Origin: Capitulum mitella
Taxonomy: Eukaryota > Arthropoda > Thecostraca > Pollicipedomorpha > Pollicipedidae
DNA: 64,000 nt
Assembly: GCA_030062745.1 (NCBI GenBank)
Contig: CP099840.1
Location: 7,746,138 to 7,810,137, forward strand
Direction: 5' to 3'
Below, piece by piece: positions 12,390 to 24,876 of the stretch (the stretch's first letter is position 1; every line of letters begins with the position of its first letter). Position numbers and translations under genes: made by a program. The notes beneath the pieces were generated by a model that worked only from the letters and a program-made list of their open reading frames with translations, had not been told where the DNA came from and made no database searches.

Positions 12390-12690
12390 GTGCGGCGCCA
12401 CCGGAGCTCTACTGGCCGTGCGTCGCCACCGGAGCCCCATTGGCCGTGCGGTGCCACCGGAGCCCTATTAGCCGTGCGGCGCCAGACCTCTACTGGCCGC
12501 ACGGCGCCGGAGCTCCACTGGCCGTGCGCCGCCAGAGCTCTACTGGCCATGCGGCACCACCAGAGCCCTATTGGCCATGCGGCGCCAGACCTCTACTGGC
12601 AGTGCGCCACCGGAGCCCCATTGGCCGTGCGCTACCAGAGCTCTACTGGCCGTGCGCCGCCGGAGCTCCACCAGCCGAGCTGCGCCGGCC
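12390..12690. repeat. Minisatellite of ~27-30 bp variable units
   Basis: Imperfect units such as ccggagctctactggccgtg alternate with agccccattggccgtgcg. There are about ten copies of uneven length, and no coding role is supported. Confidence 0.75.
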
Positions 12691-15097
12691 GCCGCCAGAC
12701 CAGCGTGCTCTGCGGTCTGCCTCGGGCCGCCCACGCGCTGACGGCACCCCGCCGCGTGCCGCTGTCGGGAGGAGGCCGCTCCGTTCGCCGAACTGACCCA
12801 GCCCCGCTCGATCACGGCCGCGACCTGGCGGCGCCTACCGGCCGGACCGCCCACGCAGCCCACACTGCGCCACAGACCGGGCCGGCAGGCAGGGGTCCCC
12901 GACAGGGGCCGGCACGGAAAGGCTCCGGCCCCTGACGCTCCAACCCCGGTCCCTGTCGGGACGTAGCGATCTCCCCACTGGCGGCATGATGCAGGCTGAT
13001 TCAAGCGGATTTACTGCCCGATTCGTAAGTAAACACCCCCATGCAAAGTTGCGGAATCCTCGGCTTTTGTGCAGTACCGCTGCTCGGGCCACTCCTACGG
13101 CTGCAGAGCACGTCTCTGTGCATCCTGGGCCGAGCAGCAGTCAGCAGTCGGCAGCAGCGGCACTCCCCTGTGAAGCCGAGCCCGAGTCGCTATTGTTTGG
13201 ACAGCGGCCCGGGCAGCTGGGTCAGTCGCGCGGGACAGGTTGTGCGGCGCAAAGCGAGCGCGGCGGCCACTCCTGGGCGGTCCATAGTCAGCTGCTGATG
13301 TCATTTTCGCAGGCAGGGTACAGGACAGACCGGCGAACACCAAGCACTGTGAGTTCCGGGAGTACGTGGCGACGTTATAGCTGGAGAATCCTGGAAGGCC
13401 CAGCGAGACGGCAAAAGCGTCAGATCAGATCTCCACTAGATGTAGAGCCGCCGTTGTGCCTCAGAACCAAAGAACGCCACGTGTTAACCAAGTGATCATT
13501 TAGCAGTACTGCGTCGCACAACGCTCACAGAGACAAATCTAAAACATCACCGTACCGAAAACGTGGTCGCTCAGTGGAAAGACGTGCGTGGTGCTTCTTC
13601 TCAGAGGAAAAAGCCCGTAAAGTAAGATGACAGATAGACGTGTGGTCTGTATGGGGACACTAGCTCCACCTCGAATCCCATATGGCGTCCGGAAAAACTG
13701 GGAAGCATGCAGTGGCGCATGCAGACAACTGCACAAGAAGGCAATTACGAATGGTGCACAATGACAAAACAACTTGGTCTCGTTTCAATGTGACGGCATC
13801 TAGACTTGAAACAGCTCTCACCCAGTTGCACACAATGTTTATGATTCCCTTACGGTGAGGCGGAGCCAGCCGCCTTGGCGGGAGCTGCTGAGCTTGATGG
13901 AGGAAACATGCAATCTCCAGGACTCGGACGCCCAAGGACGGCCTGTTATCCGCCTCAAACGCCAATGAAACCCGGCGTGGAGGCCCCGCCGTCCGCCGTA
14001 ACCTGGCGGCTACATCCAGGAGGCATCAGGCCGTCTGCATATCTGTGACGTCTCCTGGGAGTGCTGCAGGTTCTAGCCGGCTGACCACGGCGGCGGCGGG
14101 CCCAACTACCGGCACCTGAGACTCGCCACAGTCACGGCGCGGCTCCTAGCCGACCGACCTCTGCCGACCCATTGCCTCACGTTCTCAGGGCGCAGCTGCA
14201 CACAGACTGATGATTGCCTGTCGAGCCATTAGTGCGCCGTGAATGCTGTCGCTGCGGCTCTCCGCGCCGTTTTTGCGCCCGCCTGCGCCGGATTAGCCGC
14301 CGGCCGGGAGCGGCGTGCGTACGGCTCGCCTCCGACCCCTGGGCGCCGCGAGAAAGCTGGGCTCCGGCGGCCGGTAATGGCGCCATGAATCGTGTTTACC
14401 GGCCGCGGCCCGGGCCGGCCGGGCGTGAACGGGGCTGTGAAATCGGCCGGCTGATCACGGCGGATTGGGCGCTCCGGGCTCGGCCGGCCCGGACGGAAAA
14501 CACAGCCCGCAGACAGAGCGACGTGCACCGGGCGGCGGCCAGCCGCGGCGGCGAGCACGGACCCGGCGCTGGGCTTTGAGCCGATGCGACACGGTCAACA
14601 GACCGTGAACGCGTTCTTGCCGGTCATCTGAGGCGCGACAGGTGCACAAAGACGCGAATCAGCCCGATGATGTGCCCCGCTGCACTCTGGAGAATGTTGT
14701 AATCGCAAAATGAGCTCGTGCAATTAGTTCAGTACAGGGCATGAAGCATGACAAACATGGCACAGACAGTTTCTCATGCACGTGCAACGATGAAGCTGAA
14801 TCACTTCTGGAGTCATCAAGGCAGTAACGATGTCGTAAGCAATGCTGCGTCAACGATGGACTGACGTAAAATAAAATGATTTAGGAAGTGTTCGAAGCCA
14901 AACACCAAAATATCTCGGAAGGTCAAGATCCTACTGGACGGCACTCTGCGGCGCTATAATCAGGAGCGTTGCTATTATCTCTGAAGCACTGGCAACAGAT
15001 AACCAGGAAGGAGCGGTGCTCGGATCCACACCATCCTTCGCACGGTCACGTTTGGTCGAGACCCATGCTGCCTTCGTCATCCCATCTGTATGTACAA

Positions 15098-15315
15098 TGC
15101 GCAGGCAGCTGAGGTACTTGGTCGAAACAAATCCAGAGCTGAGGTAACTGGTGAGACCATGTACAAAGCTGAGGTACTTCGAGAGGACAGTTATACAGCT
15201 GACGCACGTGTTCAGGATAGGTGCACAGCTGAAGTACTTGGACAGGACAGGTGTGGACTTGAGGTACGTGGACTGAACAGGCGAATAGTTGAGGTACTTA
15301 ACGAGGACAAGAGTG
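15098..15315. repeat. ~30-bp minisatellite
   Basis: Seven or so diverged copies of a unit containing agctgaggtacttgg. The plus-strand frame stays open across it and gives a ten-residue repeat around AEVLGxD. This follows from the 30-bp period and is not taken as a gene. Confidence 0.7.
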
Positions 15316-18090
15316 CGTCAGAGCTGGCCGGGCCGGGGGCGGCACCCTCCGGCCGTGTCGCTCTGTGACGCTCCGATGGCAGCCGCCGGTCAGCCGCGGC
15401 AGGGAGCCAGTCCCGGCAGCCACCGGCGCCGGCCCGGAACGGCCCGGTCCGTCAGAGGCTGCGCCGTTCGCCGCTGCGCCGGCTCCGGCGTCCCCACCTC
15501 AGACCCGGGTGGCACGGCATCGTCCGCACTAACGCTTTTCGGCGTCATCCCCGCCGCCCGGGCCCGGCCGTCTCCCGTGCGACCGGTCGACGCTCGTCGC
15601 CAGCAGGAAAGACGGGTCCCGGCAGCACCGGGGCGGGCCGCGCAGTCCGCCTTATATGGAGCAGGCGGGCCGGGCGCCGGCCGAGGCGCCGCCGCCCGCC
15701 CCCGCCAGGGACCACTGTCCGGGACAGGTCGGGTTACCGGCACACGGTCCGCGCCGCAGACAGGCTGGTCCGGCCGGCGCGCAGCCTTGCAGACGTCCGA
15801 CGGCAAACAGCTGCGGCGCCCGTGACGTCACGCATAATCTGCTGACGTCACAGCGCTCCCATCCACGGCTGGCGGCAGCGCTGCCGCGGCGTTTACTGTG
15901 GGTTTCTTCTGGCCTGTTGTCGCCGCTCTAGGGGTGCCGGCCAGAGCGTTCCATACACGGACCAGTCCTGGCATCGTGCCCGAGAAAGCTGTCCGTCCTG
16001 GCTGCTCCGAGCGCAAAGCCTGCTGCCTGCGTCCTGATTCCAGCCTGCAGATTATGGTATACACCACGTTTTAAGGGCAGCTGAACCTTTCACCGACCAC
16101 TCGTTGCTCCTCCCTTGGTCTCATGCCGTGGTCGTCCTGATGACCTTGACGCAGTCACGAGAGCGTACGAACAATCTTGTAAAAACAGGGTTTGTGTGCA
16201 CAGTCGTATTGGCGCTTATCTAAAACATTGCTGTGGTAGTTTCTTCACACATTCAAGCCAGATCTGAGCGAAAATACACTCCATTTTGAGAAAATGTCCG
16301 CAATTTTTCCTGATTCCCTAAACCTGAGGTGAAAGCCGTCACAAAACAAAATCTCTTAAGCAGGATACAGATGGTTTCCGGCTCGCTCATGGCGCTGTTT
16401 AAGATCCGCTTTCATAGCATCCCATTACAAGACAGGCACCTAGAATTGGATGTTGGAGAAATGTGGTTGGGTTTAGTTTACTTCCTTTCATAACGGCCAC
16501 CTTATACATGTCATTGCCGCAATCGAGAATTAATGCGTTGAATGTCATGATTCTGATCTCATCTGGTATTTAAGTTTATGGAACTGGTGGCAACTAAAGA
16601 TATGCATTGACTCGAGAGTAGAAAATCATCATGGTTTGGGGTTCCCATGTTAAAGCGTAATACAAATGGAGAACGAGCCAACGCTGGGGTTTCAAACCCT
16701 CTCTGAAGTACACAAACATCCCTCTGGTCTCATCAGCACAACTGGAGTGGAGTTTAAGAAGTTATTACACAGCTGCAGACCAGCTAACCTTGCCAGTGAA
16801 GTTCTTTGGAAAATTGTGGTGATTACAAATGCATTACGACACAGGCTCGAATCACAGCGCTTTGAACAGCAGTCTGACACATCAACAGCCTGCTGTTTTC
16901 AGGCAGTCTTCGCGCAGGCTGCCGATTTCTACTTGACCCTCTGCGACCTCTGGAGCGTCTCTCCGAGTTCGACAAGCCCGGCGCGGCCGCCGAGCTGTCG
17001 GTTTTCACCTCTGGTCCCGACCGGCGCCGGCCTACACACCCACCTCCAAACGAACCCATGTTGGCGTCAGGTCACATGGCGGCGGATTGCGGTAACAGCT
17101 TGCGCACAGTGTGCCGCGCAGCACTCGCGATACGCCCTCTGCACTGGAGACGGACGGACTGCGCCCGCTCGTGGCGCGCGCGGGGCTCAACTGACTGGCC
17201 AGCCGGCCGCCTCCTCCTCCGCCGCCGCCGCCCGGAGTACTCGTCCGGACCGGCCCGATAGTCGCCGGCGCCGGCTGGTGCCGATAGTCGGCCGGCGTCT
17301 GGCGCCCGCCGCGGCCGGTCGCGGCGTCCGGCCGCCGTCGTCACGGCCGGGGCGTCACGGGTGACGGGCCGCCAGCGGGGCGGCGGCAGGTGGAGCGGAG
17401 ACCGGCTGACTGCGGCCGACCATGGCGTCAACAGTGCAGCCGGGCCAGCCGGCGGAGCCGTGCCGCGCGGCCGCGGCTGGTTAGTACCGCGCCGTTGCGG
17501 CCGGTCGGCGCCCGATGCACGGCGCTGGTTTAACGTCCATCGACCACAGCGCTCAGTCATGCCCGCCGGCCGCCTTCATGGAATGCGCGTTGGCTCACTC
17601 GGACAGGAAGAATTCGTGCAGAGATGGCCGTCTCCACGGAATGACGTTCTCAAATAAGGCCACAGGCGCAGGGGCTCTGAGCCTCGGACTCCTCGGAAGA
17701 CTGCGACGTCACCACAGCGGAACACCCCACGGAGACTGCGGGGAGACAGTGGCAGGGAACACGTGGCACGTTCCCAGACGGACCAGATAAACAGAGCACA
17801 CAGACCCGGCGGGGTGTTCATATCTACTCATTCATATCAAAACAGTATCTCAAATTACATAACCGTCATGCTCTCGAGCAAACCGTCGCTTGTGGTCACG
17901 TCCAACCAGACAGCGACCAACGAGCCATGGATTCATGGAGTCTTGATGGAGCCGAGCTGACTGGGCGCTCGGATCCTATATCACCTGTCTCCTGGACATT
18001 TCGCGTGTATTTAGTAAAACGTCAACACACTCCGCGTCGAATACCACGATGCTTGCAAAACATGCAGAACAACGCCGCCGGGCGTCAGCG

Positions 18091-19765
18091 CTACGCAGCA
18101 GGCGCCGGGGCGTACGTGAAGACGTACAGCTTGCCGATGGTGTAGCCGGCCATCACGAGCTCAGTGTAGCCGTCGTTGTCGAGGTCGGCGACGGTCACCT
18201 GTCCGGCCGTGGTCTTCCCGGTTTGCACCAGCGTCTGGCGCTGGTACGTCCAGTCGTCGCGCTCCTGGCTGGTTGGCTGCAGGATGTAGTGGTTGCCGTC
18301 GTCGTCGCCGGAGAGCAGGATGAGCGGCTTGCGACCGGCGCCGCGGTCTGCCTCGCTCGGGTGGAAGGCTACCGCGCTGCCGGGGCTCATCGTCTCGCCG
18401 AACAGCATCGAATTGGGGTGGAAGTTGGTGTCCAGCGTGGTGCGCTCCCACTCGCCGTTAATGAAGTCCTCCGGCACGGTCCACTTGTAGAGTGAGCCGT
18501 TCTTGGCGCGCAGGTCGAACGCCGAGGCCCAGACCTCGGCCACGCCGTCGCCGTTCAGGTCGCTGTAGAACACGTCGAAAATCTGGCCGGTGGTGTCGTC
18601 CACAGTGCGGGAGAGGATGCTGTCTCGCTGCGACCAGTCGTTGACGCTGGACCAGTACAGGACGACGCGCTCGTTCCAGAACTCGCCGGCCAGCACCACG
18701 TCGTACGTCCGGCCGCCGGAGTTCAGCTGGACGAAGCGGAACCCGACGTCCGGGCCGTCCGCCACCACCTCGTGCTGCGGCCAGAAGGCCCAGTCGACCG
18801 GCGACGTGCCGTTGTTCTCCAGGTAGACGAAGCTCTTGGTGTTGGCGTGGGTGATGGCGTTCTGGTGGAATCGCGCCGTCACCAGGTCCAGGTCACCGTC
18901 GTTGTCCATGTCGTGCCACGCGGCCCTGTGGTAGGCCCAGTCGCGTTTGTCTAGCGAGCTGAGCAGGAGCGGGCCGCTGGGGGGAGACGTCTCCGTGTTG
19001 TACAGCTGCAACTTGCCGTGCGTCTTGAACGGCACGAGGAAACCGGACGTGACAACGACGCCCTCGAAGCCGACCGCCTCCGGTGGCGTGTAGCAGATGT
19101 CGTTGGTCCAGTCGGCCTGGTGATCCAGAACCTGAAGGGCGCGCCGACCGGGCTTTGAGACGCGGTATTCATAAAAGTGGGAGGGTCCCGGGAAAGACAC
19201 AAGCCGCAGCCTTGAAAGTGTGTTAAACGCATTAAGAACTAATCAGCTCTTCAGATTACTTAACAGCTCCGTTTCAATTCAATTAGAAACACGAAAATCA
19301 TATCGGGAGGCAAATTTAATGGGCCAATCCATCGTTTGTGTCCGTTTAAAGCGGACCGATGCCTTGGAAAGTCACGCTTAACAAGCCGTGACGCGAGCCC
19401 ATGAGACCGGGGCGGCCTGGATGTCGGCTGCGGTACCCGTCCCTCGTCTCGACACCGCCGCCGCCGCGCCGACGCCGGCGTACCTGCATGTCCCAGTCGG
19501 CCACGGCGTCCAGTTGCCGGCCGGGCGCCCTCAGGTAGTAGACCAGATCGTCGCCGAGGATATCGCCCGGGTTGAAACTGCTGACGTAAAGGGTCTGCCG
19601 GTCCACCTGATCGCCGTCACCCTTCTGGCTGGTGAACACCTCGACGAAGGCGGCATTCTTGAGCCGCAGCTCGCCCAGAGAGCGAGGCGGGTCCACCAGC
19701 TGCGCGCGGACCGCGCAGACCGCCAGAGCCCAGCTCAGCGCGCAGCTCAGCACGCGGCACGCCAT
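18091..19765 (-). CDS. Secreted FG-GAP/VCBS-repeat protein (two exons)
   Basis: Exon 1 is 19484-19765 (94 codons) and exon 2 is 19152-18091 (353 codons plus TAG), for about 447 residues. The ATG at 19765 has a good context (G at -3 and +4). It begins a signal peptide (MACRVLSCALSWALAVCAVRA) with likely cleavage before Gln22. Three calcium-binding loops of the FG-GAP/VCBS type are present: DMDNDGDLD (175-183), DLNGDGVAE (292-300) and DLDNDGYTE (417-425). Such loops decorate beta-propeller blades, as in integrin alpha chains and secreted VCBS proteins, so an extracellular calcium-stabilised propeller is likely. The substrate or partner is unknown. The donor is CAG/GTACGC. The acceptor AAG/CCC at 19152 keeps phase 0; an acceptor at 19211 would add residues such as SFPGPSHFYEYRV but needs another phase. 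The gene lies within an intron of the Slp-like gene. Confidence 0.82.
19153..19483 (-). other. Intron of the FG-GAP protein gene
   Basis: A phase 0 intron of 331 bp between CAG/GTACGC and AAG/CCC. Without splicing, exon 1 would continue into an Arg/Gly-rich frame that stops at 19346. Confidence 0.65.
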
Positions 19766-22700
19766 GGCGCACCAGTGGCCTCCCGCCGAGCGGGGCGCAG
19801 ACTATGTAAGGCGCCGACTATCGATCGGCCCCGACAGCTGCGAAGGCTCCCAGAGGAGACGATGTGTTTCCCAGTACAGGTTCTGATAAGGTGCCACTTA
19901 ACGTACGAAAACGCCGCACCGTGCCGATGGTCACGCTGGTCCGACTTGTGGAGTCGACGTCACTGGTCTCGTCATTCGGCTTCGGTAACCTGCTTCGCCA
20001 ATGATTGCGGCTGGTTGCGTTGTCTTCGTAATGACCGCAGTCGATAAAAAATGCTCACTTTCCTGTCTTGCTAAGAAGCAGTCCAAAATGTACGTTTTTG
20101 ATAAACGTTCGCATATCATCCAAACGGCACCCCGTCCCCGAGTCTGCAGATGCCGGCGCCATATTTGGTGGTGACTTCGTATGGTCCTATGTCATGAATG
20201 AAAATGACGAAGGGATGAATTATTCAGGACACGAGGCACTACTACGGTTTTACATAGCTTTTAGCCTTGGCTTGAAATCTCTAGTAGGTACACACAACAG
20301 TGATATTTCAGGCGTTTGTCAGAGATCTTTGTGACGACTGTCAACATTTAAATACCTTGGGCATGAAATATGCCAGAAATCATTTAAAACAAAGGGCAAA
20401 ACACACATGTCTCATGTCTCAACTGTGAGTTCCGTTTTGGAATCGTGCAGGAGGAGTTCCATGGCTGCCGTCATAAATCGCATTTTTTCACTGTAGCTGA
20501 GTCAAACAACGTCGTTCTTTAGCGGCTCAATTGCGCAAACTGCCGTTTCACAGCTCTCTCAGACCGCTTGCACCGGGAAACCAGCAGCCACACGCGCGTA
20601 AAAGCACGCGCCATCAAGGCCGCCGCCAGCCTCCAGACGACTACCGCATCAGAAAACATGAGAGCGCTCCGCGTTTTATCTCAGCCAGAGCGGCCTGCCC
20701 GGACCGGCTCCAGCCGACCGCAGCGTACTCTGAGGCCGCAGCCGGGCCGCGGGTCACCAGGGTCGACCCCGCCAGGCCCGGGGCCTTGACACCGCCGCCC
20801 GGCCGGCCGGAAGCCGCTCTGATGGAAGGTTTCCGAGGCGACACGGTGGCCTGCCGGCGACAAAGCGACCGGCCGGTGGGGACCGGGGCTCACGCTCGGC
20901 GCCGCAACGGGCGGAGACGCACCACAATGGCCGCCCGGCGTCGGCGAACGCGGCGCACGGTTCAGTTCCAGTGCTGCCAGTCAAAGACGTCGCCAGGGTC
21001 GTGACCCCATAACGAGGGGCTGGAACTCGGGGGAGAGGGACCAACCGCCAACGATGACCCAGTTTCGCGCCGATCTCGGCGACATTGAAACAGGAGGGTT
21101 CAAATGCCCATGTAATTACTGAGCCAGGAAATGCTTTGATCCGCGTAATGGTGGGAATACGGTTGATGGCCGGGGTGGGTTTCTCTTCACGGAACCGTGA
21201 CGTAAATGGTCATGATGGCATTATCGTGCCACGGAAGTCACCCACGCTAATATATGATAATACGAAGTCTTACAGCCTTTTGACATCCGACAAGACGATA
21301 CAGCGTGCCTCTCGCGATTACCACGTTCCTTGGGCTTCTCTACCACGACCAATTTGTGTGCATTCGTCGCCGTCTTACAAATTAGTCATTCCGCTCTTCC
21401 ATTAAACGATCAAAACCATGACAACATTAATAACCAGGAAGTGGCAGCATGAACATGAGTTAACTTGGTCCCAGCAATTAAAATCAGCAGTGTACTGTTT
21501 TCACCCGATGGGAAACAAAACGACGTGAAATATGAATCACTGGAACACGATAAGCGCGAATGTAACTGCAACCCCAGCCTTACTATGACATGATGTTATT
21601 CCGCCAATAGTGCAAGAAAATAATTACGTTGAAAATAGCGTTTGTATCCGCAAAATTTGTGGACATCTCCACAACTGCCAAAACGTAAGAGAAAAATATG
21701 CTGCTGTAGTAACTGCGAGTAAAAGTAGTAACTGTAGTAACATCGGGACATTAGCGAGGCCTAATGCATTCCACTGTAAATCCCATAGTACACAGCGGAT
21801 GGCCATTATGAATTGAGACAGAATTTAATACTCCGTCGTGTTTCTATACTTCTGTGCATTGCGATCAAACTGCAGAGTTATATGTTATATTTATACACTT
21901 CCAGTGGTTCCAGAGATATTGCCATGAGTAATTTTTCTTATCAGATCGTGGTCACCCGTTACAAATAACATATAGCAAACGCAATTTTCTTTTCGCGCAT
22001 TTATACTTTTCTCTCGAAGAATTGCTGCTTGAAACGTTAAGGGTGGCCATGATTTTGCTTGCTGCCATTACTGAAAGGTTTTCGAAACATCGTCAAAAAC
22101 ACCGAAGTGCTAAAGCATTCCCCTAAAAAGTTGCATAGACCAAAAACGCATGGAAGCTAACGTGCCAATGATAAAAATGCAAACACAAAGATTCTGCCGT
22201 TTTATGGCGAAAAGTGTACAGATCATCGGGGAGGGAGGTGGGGGTGGGGGGTGAACGATTGATGTTATGGCCAGGCCATGCTGTGAATGTTCGTTTGATT
22301 CCTGTCTTCTTGTCGAGAATCGCAGGGCCTTGCTCTTCATTGTCGCCACAGCCACTCCTAGCCTCCCAGGCTTGATTTTGCGCTCCGGACATTACAAACG
22401 CACTGATCACTTTAATGTTGCCAAAGGACTAATATCTCACTGTTCGACTGCATTCCAACTAATTAATCATTAGGCTCACCATCCGGAAACGGGGCAGAAT
22501 GCTACGGCACCCTGGGCAGACAATGACTGCACTATCGTGTATGCCGCAGGTGAATGGACCATTTCCCGTTCTGGCTGTTTTACTGCAATAGTTTTACGCT
22601 GTAACAGACATGTATTCCCGGCCACGTGACGACCACAATGCCCTCCAGTCGGTAGGCGCCCTCCCGGCCCAGCGCCGGCCGGTACTCACAAAAGTGTTTT

Positions 22701-22955
22701 CAAGGGGGAGGGCATAAAGAGCTTGTTCCTCCCCCTTGCCATTTTTTACATGCATTAATACAAGCGATATAGATAAATTCCGGCAATTAAAAATTCGAGG
22801 TAGACAGGTACAAATAAGTAGGTCGAGAACATACGGTGTTTACGCCATGCCAAAAGAATCGTGTGCCTGCGGCGCGCTAAACTGAGTTTTCAGTGGAAAA
22901 TTTTGGGTCGTATCCCCTCCATTGCGAAATCCTGCATACTCCCCTGGGCACTCAC
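19766..22955. other. Intronic stretch upstream of the FG-GAP gene, no gene seen
   Basis: This stretch presumably holds the promoter of the FG-GAP gene, but I see no convincing TATA box or initiator. A GC-rich block at 20.5-21.0 kb and AT-richer flanks carry no recognisable coding exon. Confidence 0.4.
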
Positions 22956-23171
22956 ATGTGCTTCTGGCAGACGGTGCAGACCCAGTCGCGGCCGTTTTCG
23001 GTGTACTCGCGGCAGTTTTTGCAGACGCGCATACGGCAGGCCCGGCAGGCCGCGCCTCGGTTGATGATTCGTCCCAGCTGGGTCCGGCAGCGGGCACACT
23101 GGCGGCCATTCTCCAAGCCGACTCGCAGCGCGCCCTTGCGGCGCAACTGCTGAAGCTCAGCTTTCAGCCGG
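22956..23171 (-). CDS. Slp-homology domain exon with FYVE-type zinc finger
   Basis: This 216-bp exon follows a pyrimidine-rich acceptor (ctctgttacag) and ends at a GTGAGT donor, with a phase 2 intron on each side. It encodes 71 whole codons. Residues 1-16 are the end of a basic helix (RLKAELQQLRRKGALR), as found just before the zinc finger in Slp and Slac2 proteins. Four CxxC pairs follow at residues 25-28, 42-45, 50-53 and 65-68, with RIINRGAACRAC and WVCTVCQKH around them. This is the eight-cysteine zinc finger set between the two Rab-binding helices of the family. The exon leaves two bases (AT) that are completed by C in the exon at 7841 to give Ile. An in-frame read-through would hit a stop right after the donor, which supports splicing here. 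The preceding exon was not identified. Confidence 0.85.
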
Positions 23172-23769
23172 CTGTAACAGAGGGCAGTGTTACCCGAGCG
23201 GCCGACCTCTTATCTGGAGTCGGTGGTTCAAGTAACGGGCGAAACTCGCGACTGATTTTCTGGCAGATGGCTAAAGGTAAGTTTCTGCCCAACGAAATCG
23301 CAAACAATCCTTTGTAAAACTGCCACAACGTAAAGAATGTATCATCCTGTTTCTAACCAACACGTCCTCGGGTTCCCTTTAGTAAATAGTATCATCCTGT
23401 TTCTAACCGTACTTTCCGGTACTTGATTTTCTAAAAAATAACAACAAAATCGTAACGATAACGTACCAAACAGTAATACCGTGCTACAGTCGACTGGCGG
23501 AGAACAACATTATTCCGCGGCGGAAAATGCAGTGCCGCCAAGGTTAAGGTTATTGACATCAAGGACGTGTAGTCCCTGCGTGCATCTTCAAGCAATTAAT
23601 GACGTCATATATATGAAAATTCTATTCTGTTGCCACACACTGAACTTGGAGGAACTGCTGAATTATTACGCCGTTATATTATTGTGTTGGATAATTGTTG
23701 ACATATCTGATATCAGTATTATTACATTATGACATTAAATACTCGTTAAACTAGGTTGCTAGGTTGGAT
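23172..23769. other. Region upstream of the zinc-finger exon, no gene seen
   Basis: No exon with the first Slp Rab-binding helix was recognised here. A short duplicated piece, agtatcatcctgtttctaac or close to it, occurs near 23340 and 23390. Confidence 0.4.
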
Positions 23770-24103
23770 TGTGCTGGGTTAGGTTACGTTACGTTAGGTT
23801 AGGTTAGGTTAGGTTAGGTTACTATGTTAGGTTAGGGTAAATTTTTATTTATTGTTTTATTTCACTTCCTAATATTTTCCAGTTTTGTTCCGTGATTTCT
23901 TGTGCTGGGCTAGGTTAGATAAGGTTAGGTTAGGTTAGGTTAGGTTAGGTTAGGTTAGGTTAGGCTAGGCTAGGCTAGGCTAGGCTAGGTTAGGTTAGGT
24001 TAGGTTAGGTTAGGTTAGGTTTGGTTACTATGTTAGGTTAGGGTAAATTTTTATTTATTGTTTTATTTCACTTCCTAATATTTTCCAGTTTTGTTCCGTG
24101 ATT
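23770..24103. repeat. Interstitial (TTAGG)n arrays in a tandem duplication
   Basis: Two runs of the pentamer taggt/ttagg, at about 23778-23830 and 23912-24020, include a stretch of taggc variants near 23962-23986. Each run is followed by the same non-repetitive AT-rich segment (ggtaaatttttatttattg...ccgtgattt), so a unit of array plus spacer is duplicated. TTAGG is the common arthropod telomere repeat. An internal telomere-like array, not a chromosome end, is inferred because unique sequence lies on both sides. Confidence 0.9.
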
Positions 24104-24189
24104 TGTTTTTCACATATTTTACTTCACTGCTTTTTATTTTTTTGTATTTTTCAAATTGCAGGTACGCTTTGCCATTTTTGTAATATGCT

Positions 24190-24265
24190 TACTATTTTTT
24201 ATTATTATTCTTTATTATTATTATTGTTTTATTATTATTATTATTATTATTATTATGCTAATATT
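24190..24265. repeat. AT-rich (TTA)n microsatellite
   Basis: Imperfect ttattattatt runs of about 75 bp. Confidence 0.85.
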
Positions 24266-24754
24266 ATCATTATTTTTAACAACGGTTAACTTTCTTATTT
24301 TAAAGATAATTTATATCGCATTAGTTATTTCCCCAAACTTTTTTATTACTCTTGATTGGACCTTGAGTCCGACCGACGACCAATCAGCGTCGAGATCTCA
24401 CGTAAACAAACTATTTAACGCAGAAACGTCAAAAATCCCTACGCGAGCGTCTGGCGGTTAGCATACCAGTGACGACGCAATCTGTTTCGGGGGGAATAAT
24501 GTGTTTCAGATTTTTCCGGCTGAAATCGTAAGTAATACTTATCAGTATTGCATTTGAAACGTGATGCAACCACTACTACAATTATTTTCTCTCGAAGTAA
24601 ACACTCGGTCAAAATCTTACTGTTGACTGAAAATCTGATCTGATGACTGAAAATGACTGAAAATCTGATGTGAATGTGTCGAAGACTGGTCTGTCATTCT
24701 ACTGCGTAGGTACGGAAATCCACTACTGATTGGTTTCCGCAAAGCGGAACGCCT
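24266..24754. other. Spacer before the foldback element, nothing recognised
   Basis: Unique sequence without a supported exon. It includes several ctgaaaatctgat repeats near 24628-24670. Confidence 0.4.
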
Positions 24755-24763
24755 CTGGTGCAG
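24755..24763. repeat. Left target-site duplication of the foldback element
   Basis: CTGGTGCAG matches the copy at 29328-29336 exactly. Confidence 0.8.
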
Positions 24764-24876
24764 ATGTAACGGAAGACAGCCCACATTCAGCCCAGATTCG
24801 GCCCAGCCCAGATTCGGTAGGGAATTCCCTTTACGGGCCAATAACTCCCACAGAACTTGAGAAACCTGGCTTTGCC

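Larger units (their letters stand above)
7842..22955 (-). other. 15.1 kb intron of the Slp-like gene
   Basis: The intron is bounded by GTGAGT at 22955 and CAG at 7842, and the flanking exons match in phase and family sequence. It contains a complete second gene (18091-19765, same strand), a 24-bp minisatellite, a GCGA microsatellite and several weaker tandem repeats. The remaining GC-rich blocks (10.1-17.8 kb, 20.5-21.0 kb) have open frames in several frames at once and no recognisable domain. I see no other supported gene in them. Confidence 0.6.

Noticed and set aside
11412-12935. 507-codon plus-strand frame
   Set aside because: GC-rich low-complexity sequence that includes a minisatellite. 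It has no domain, and overlapping frames are equally open on the other strand.
15090-15368. 92-codon frame with a ten-residue AEVLG repeat
   Set aside because: The 30-bp tandem period explains the open frame. There is no start context or splice support.
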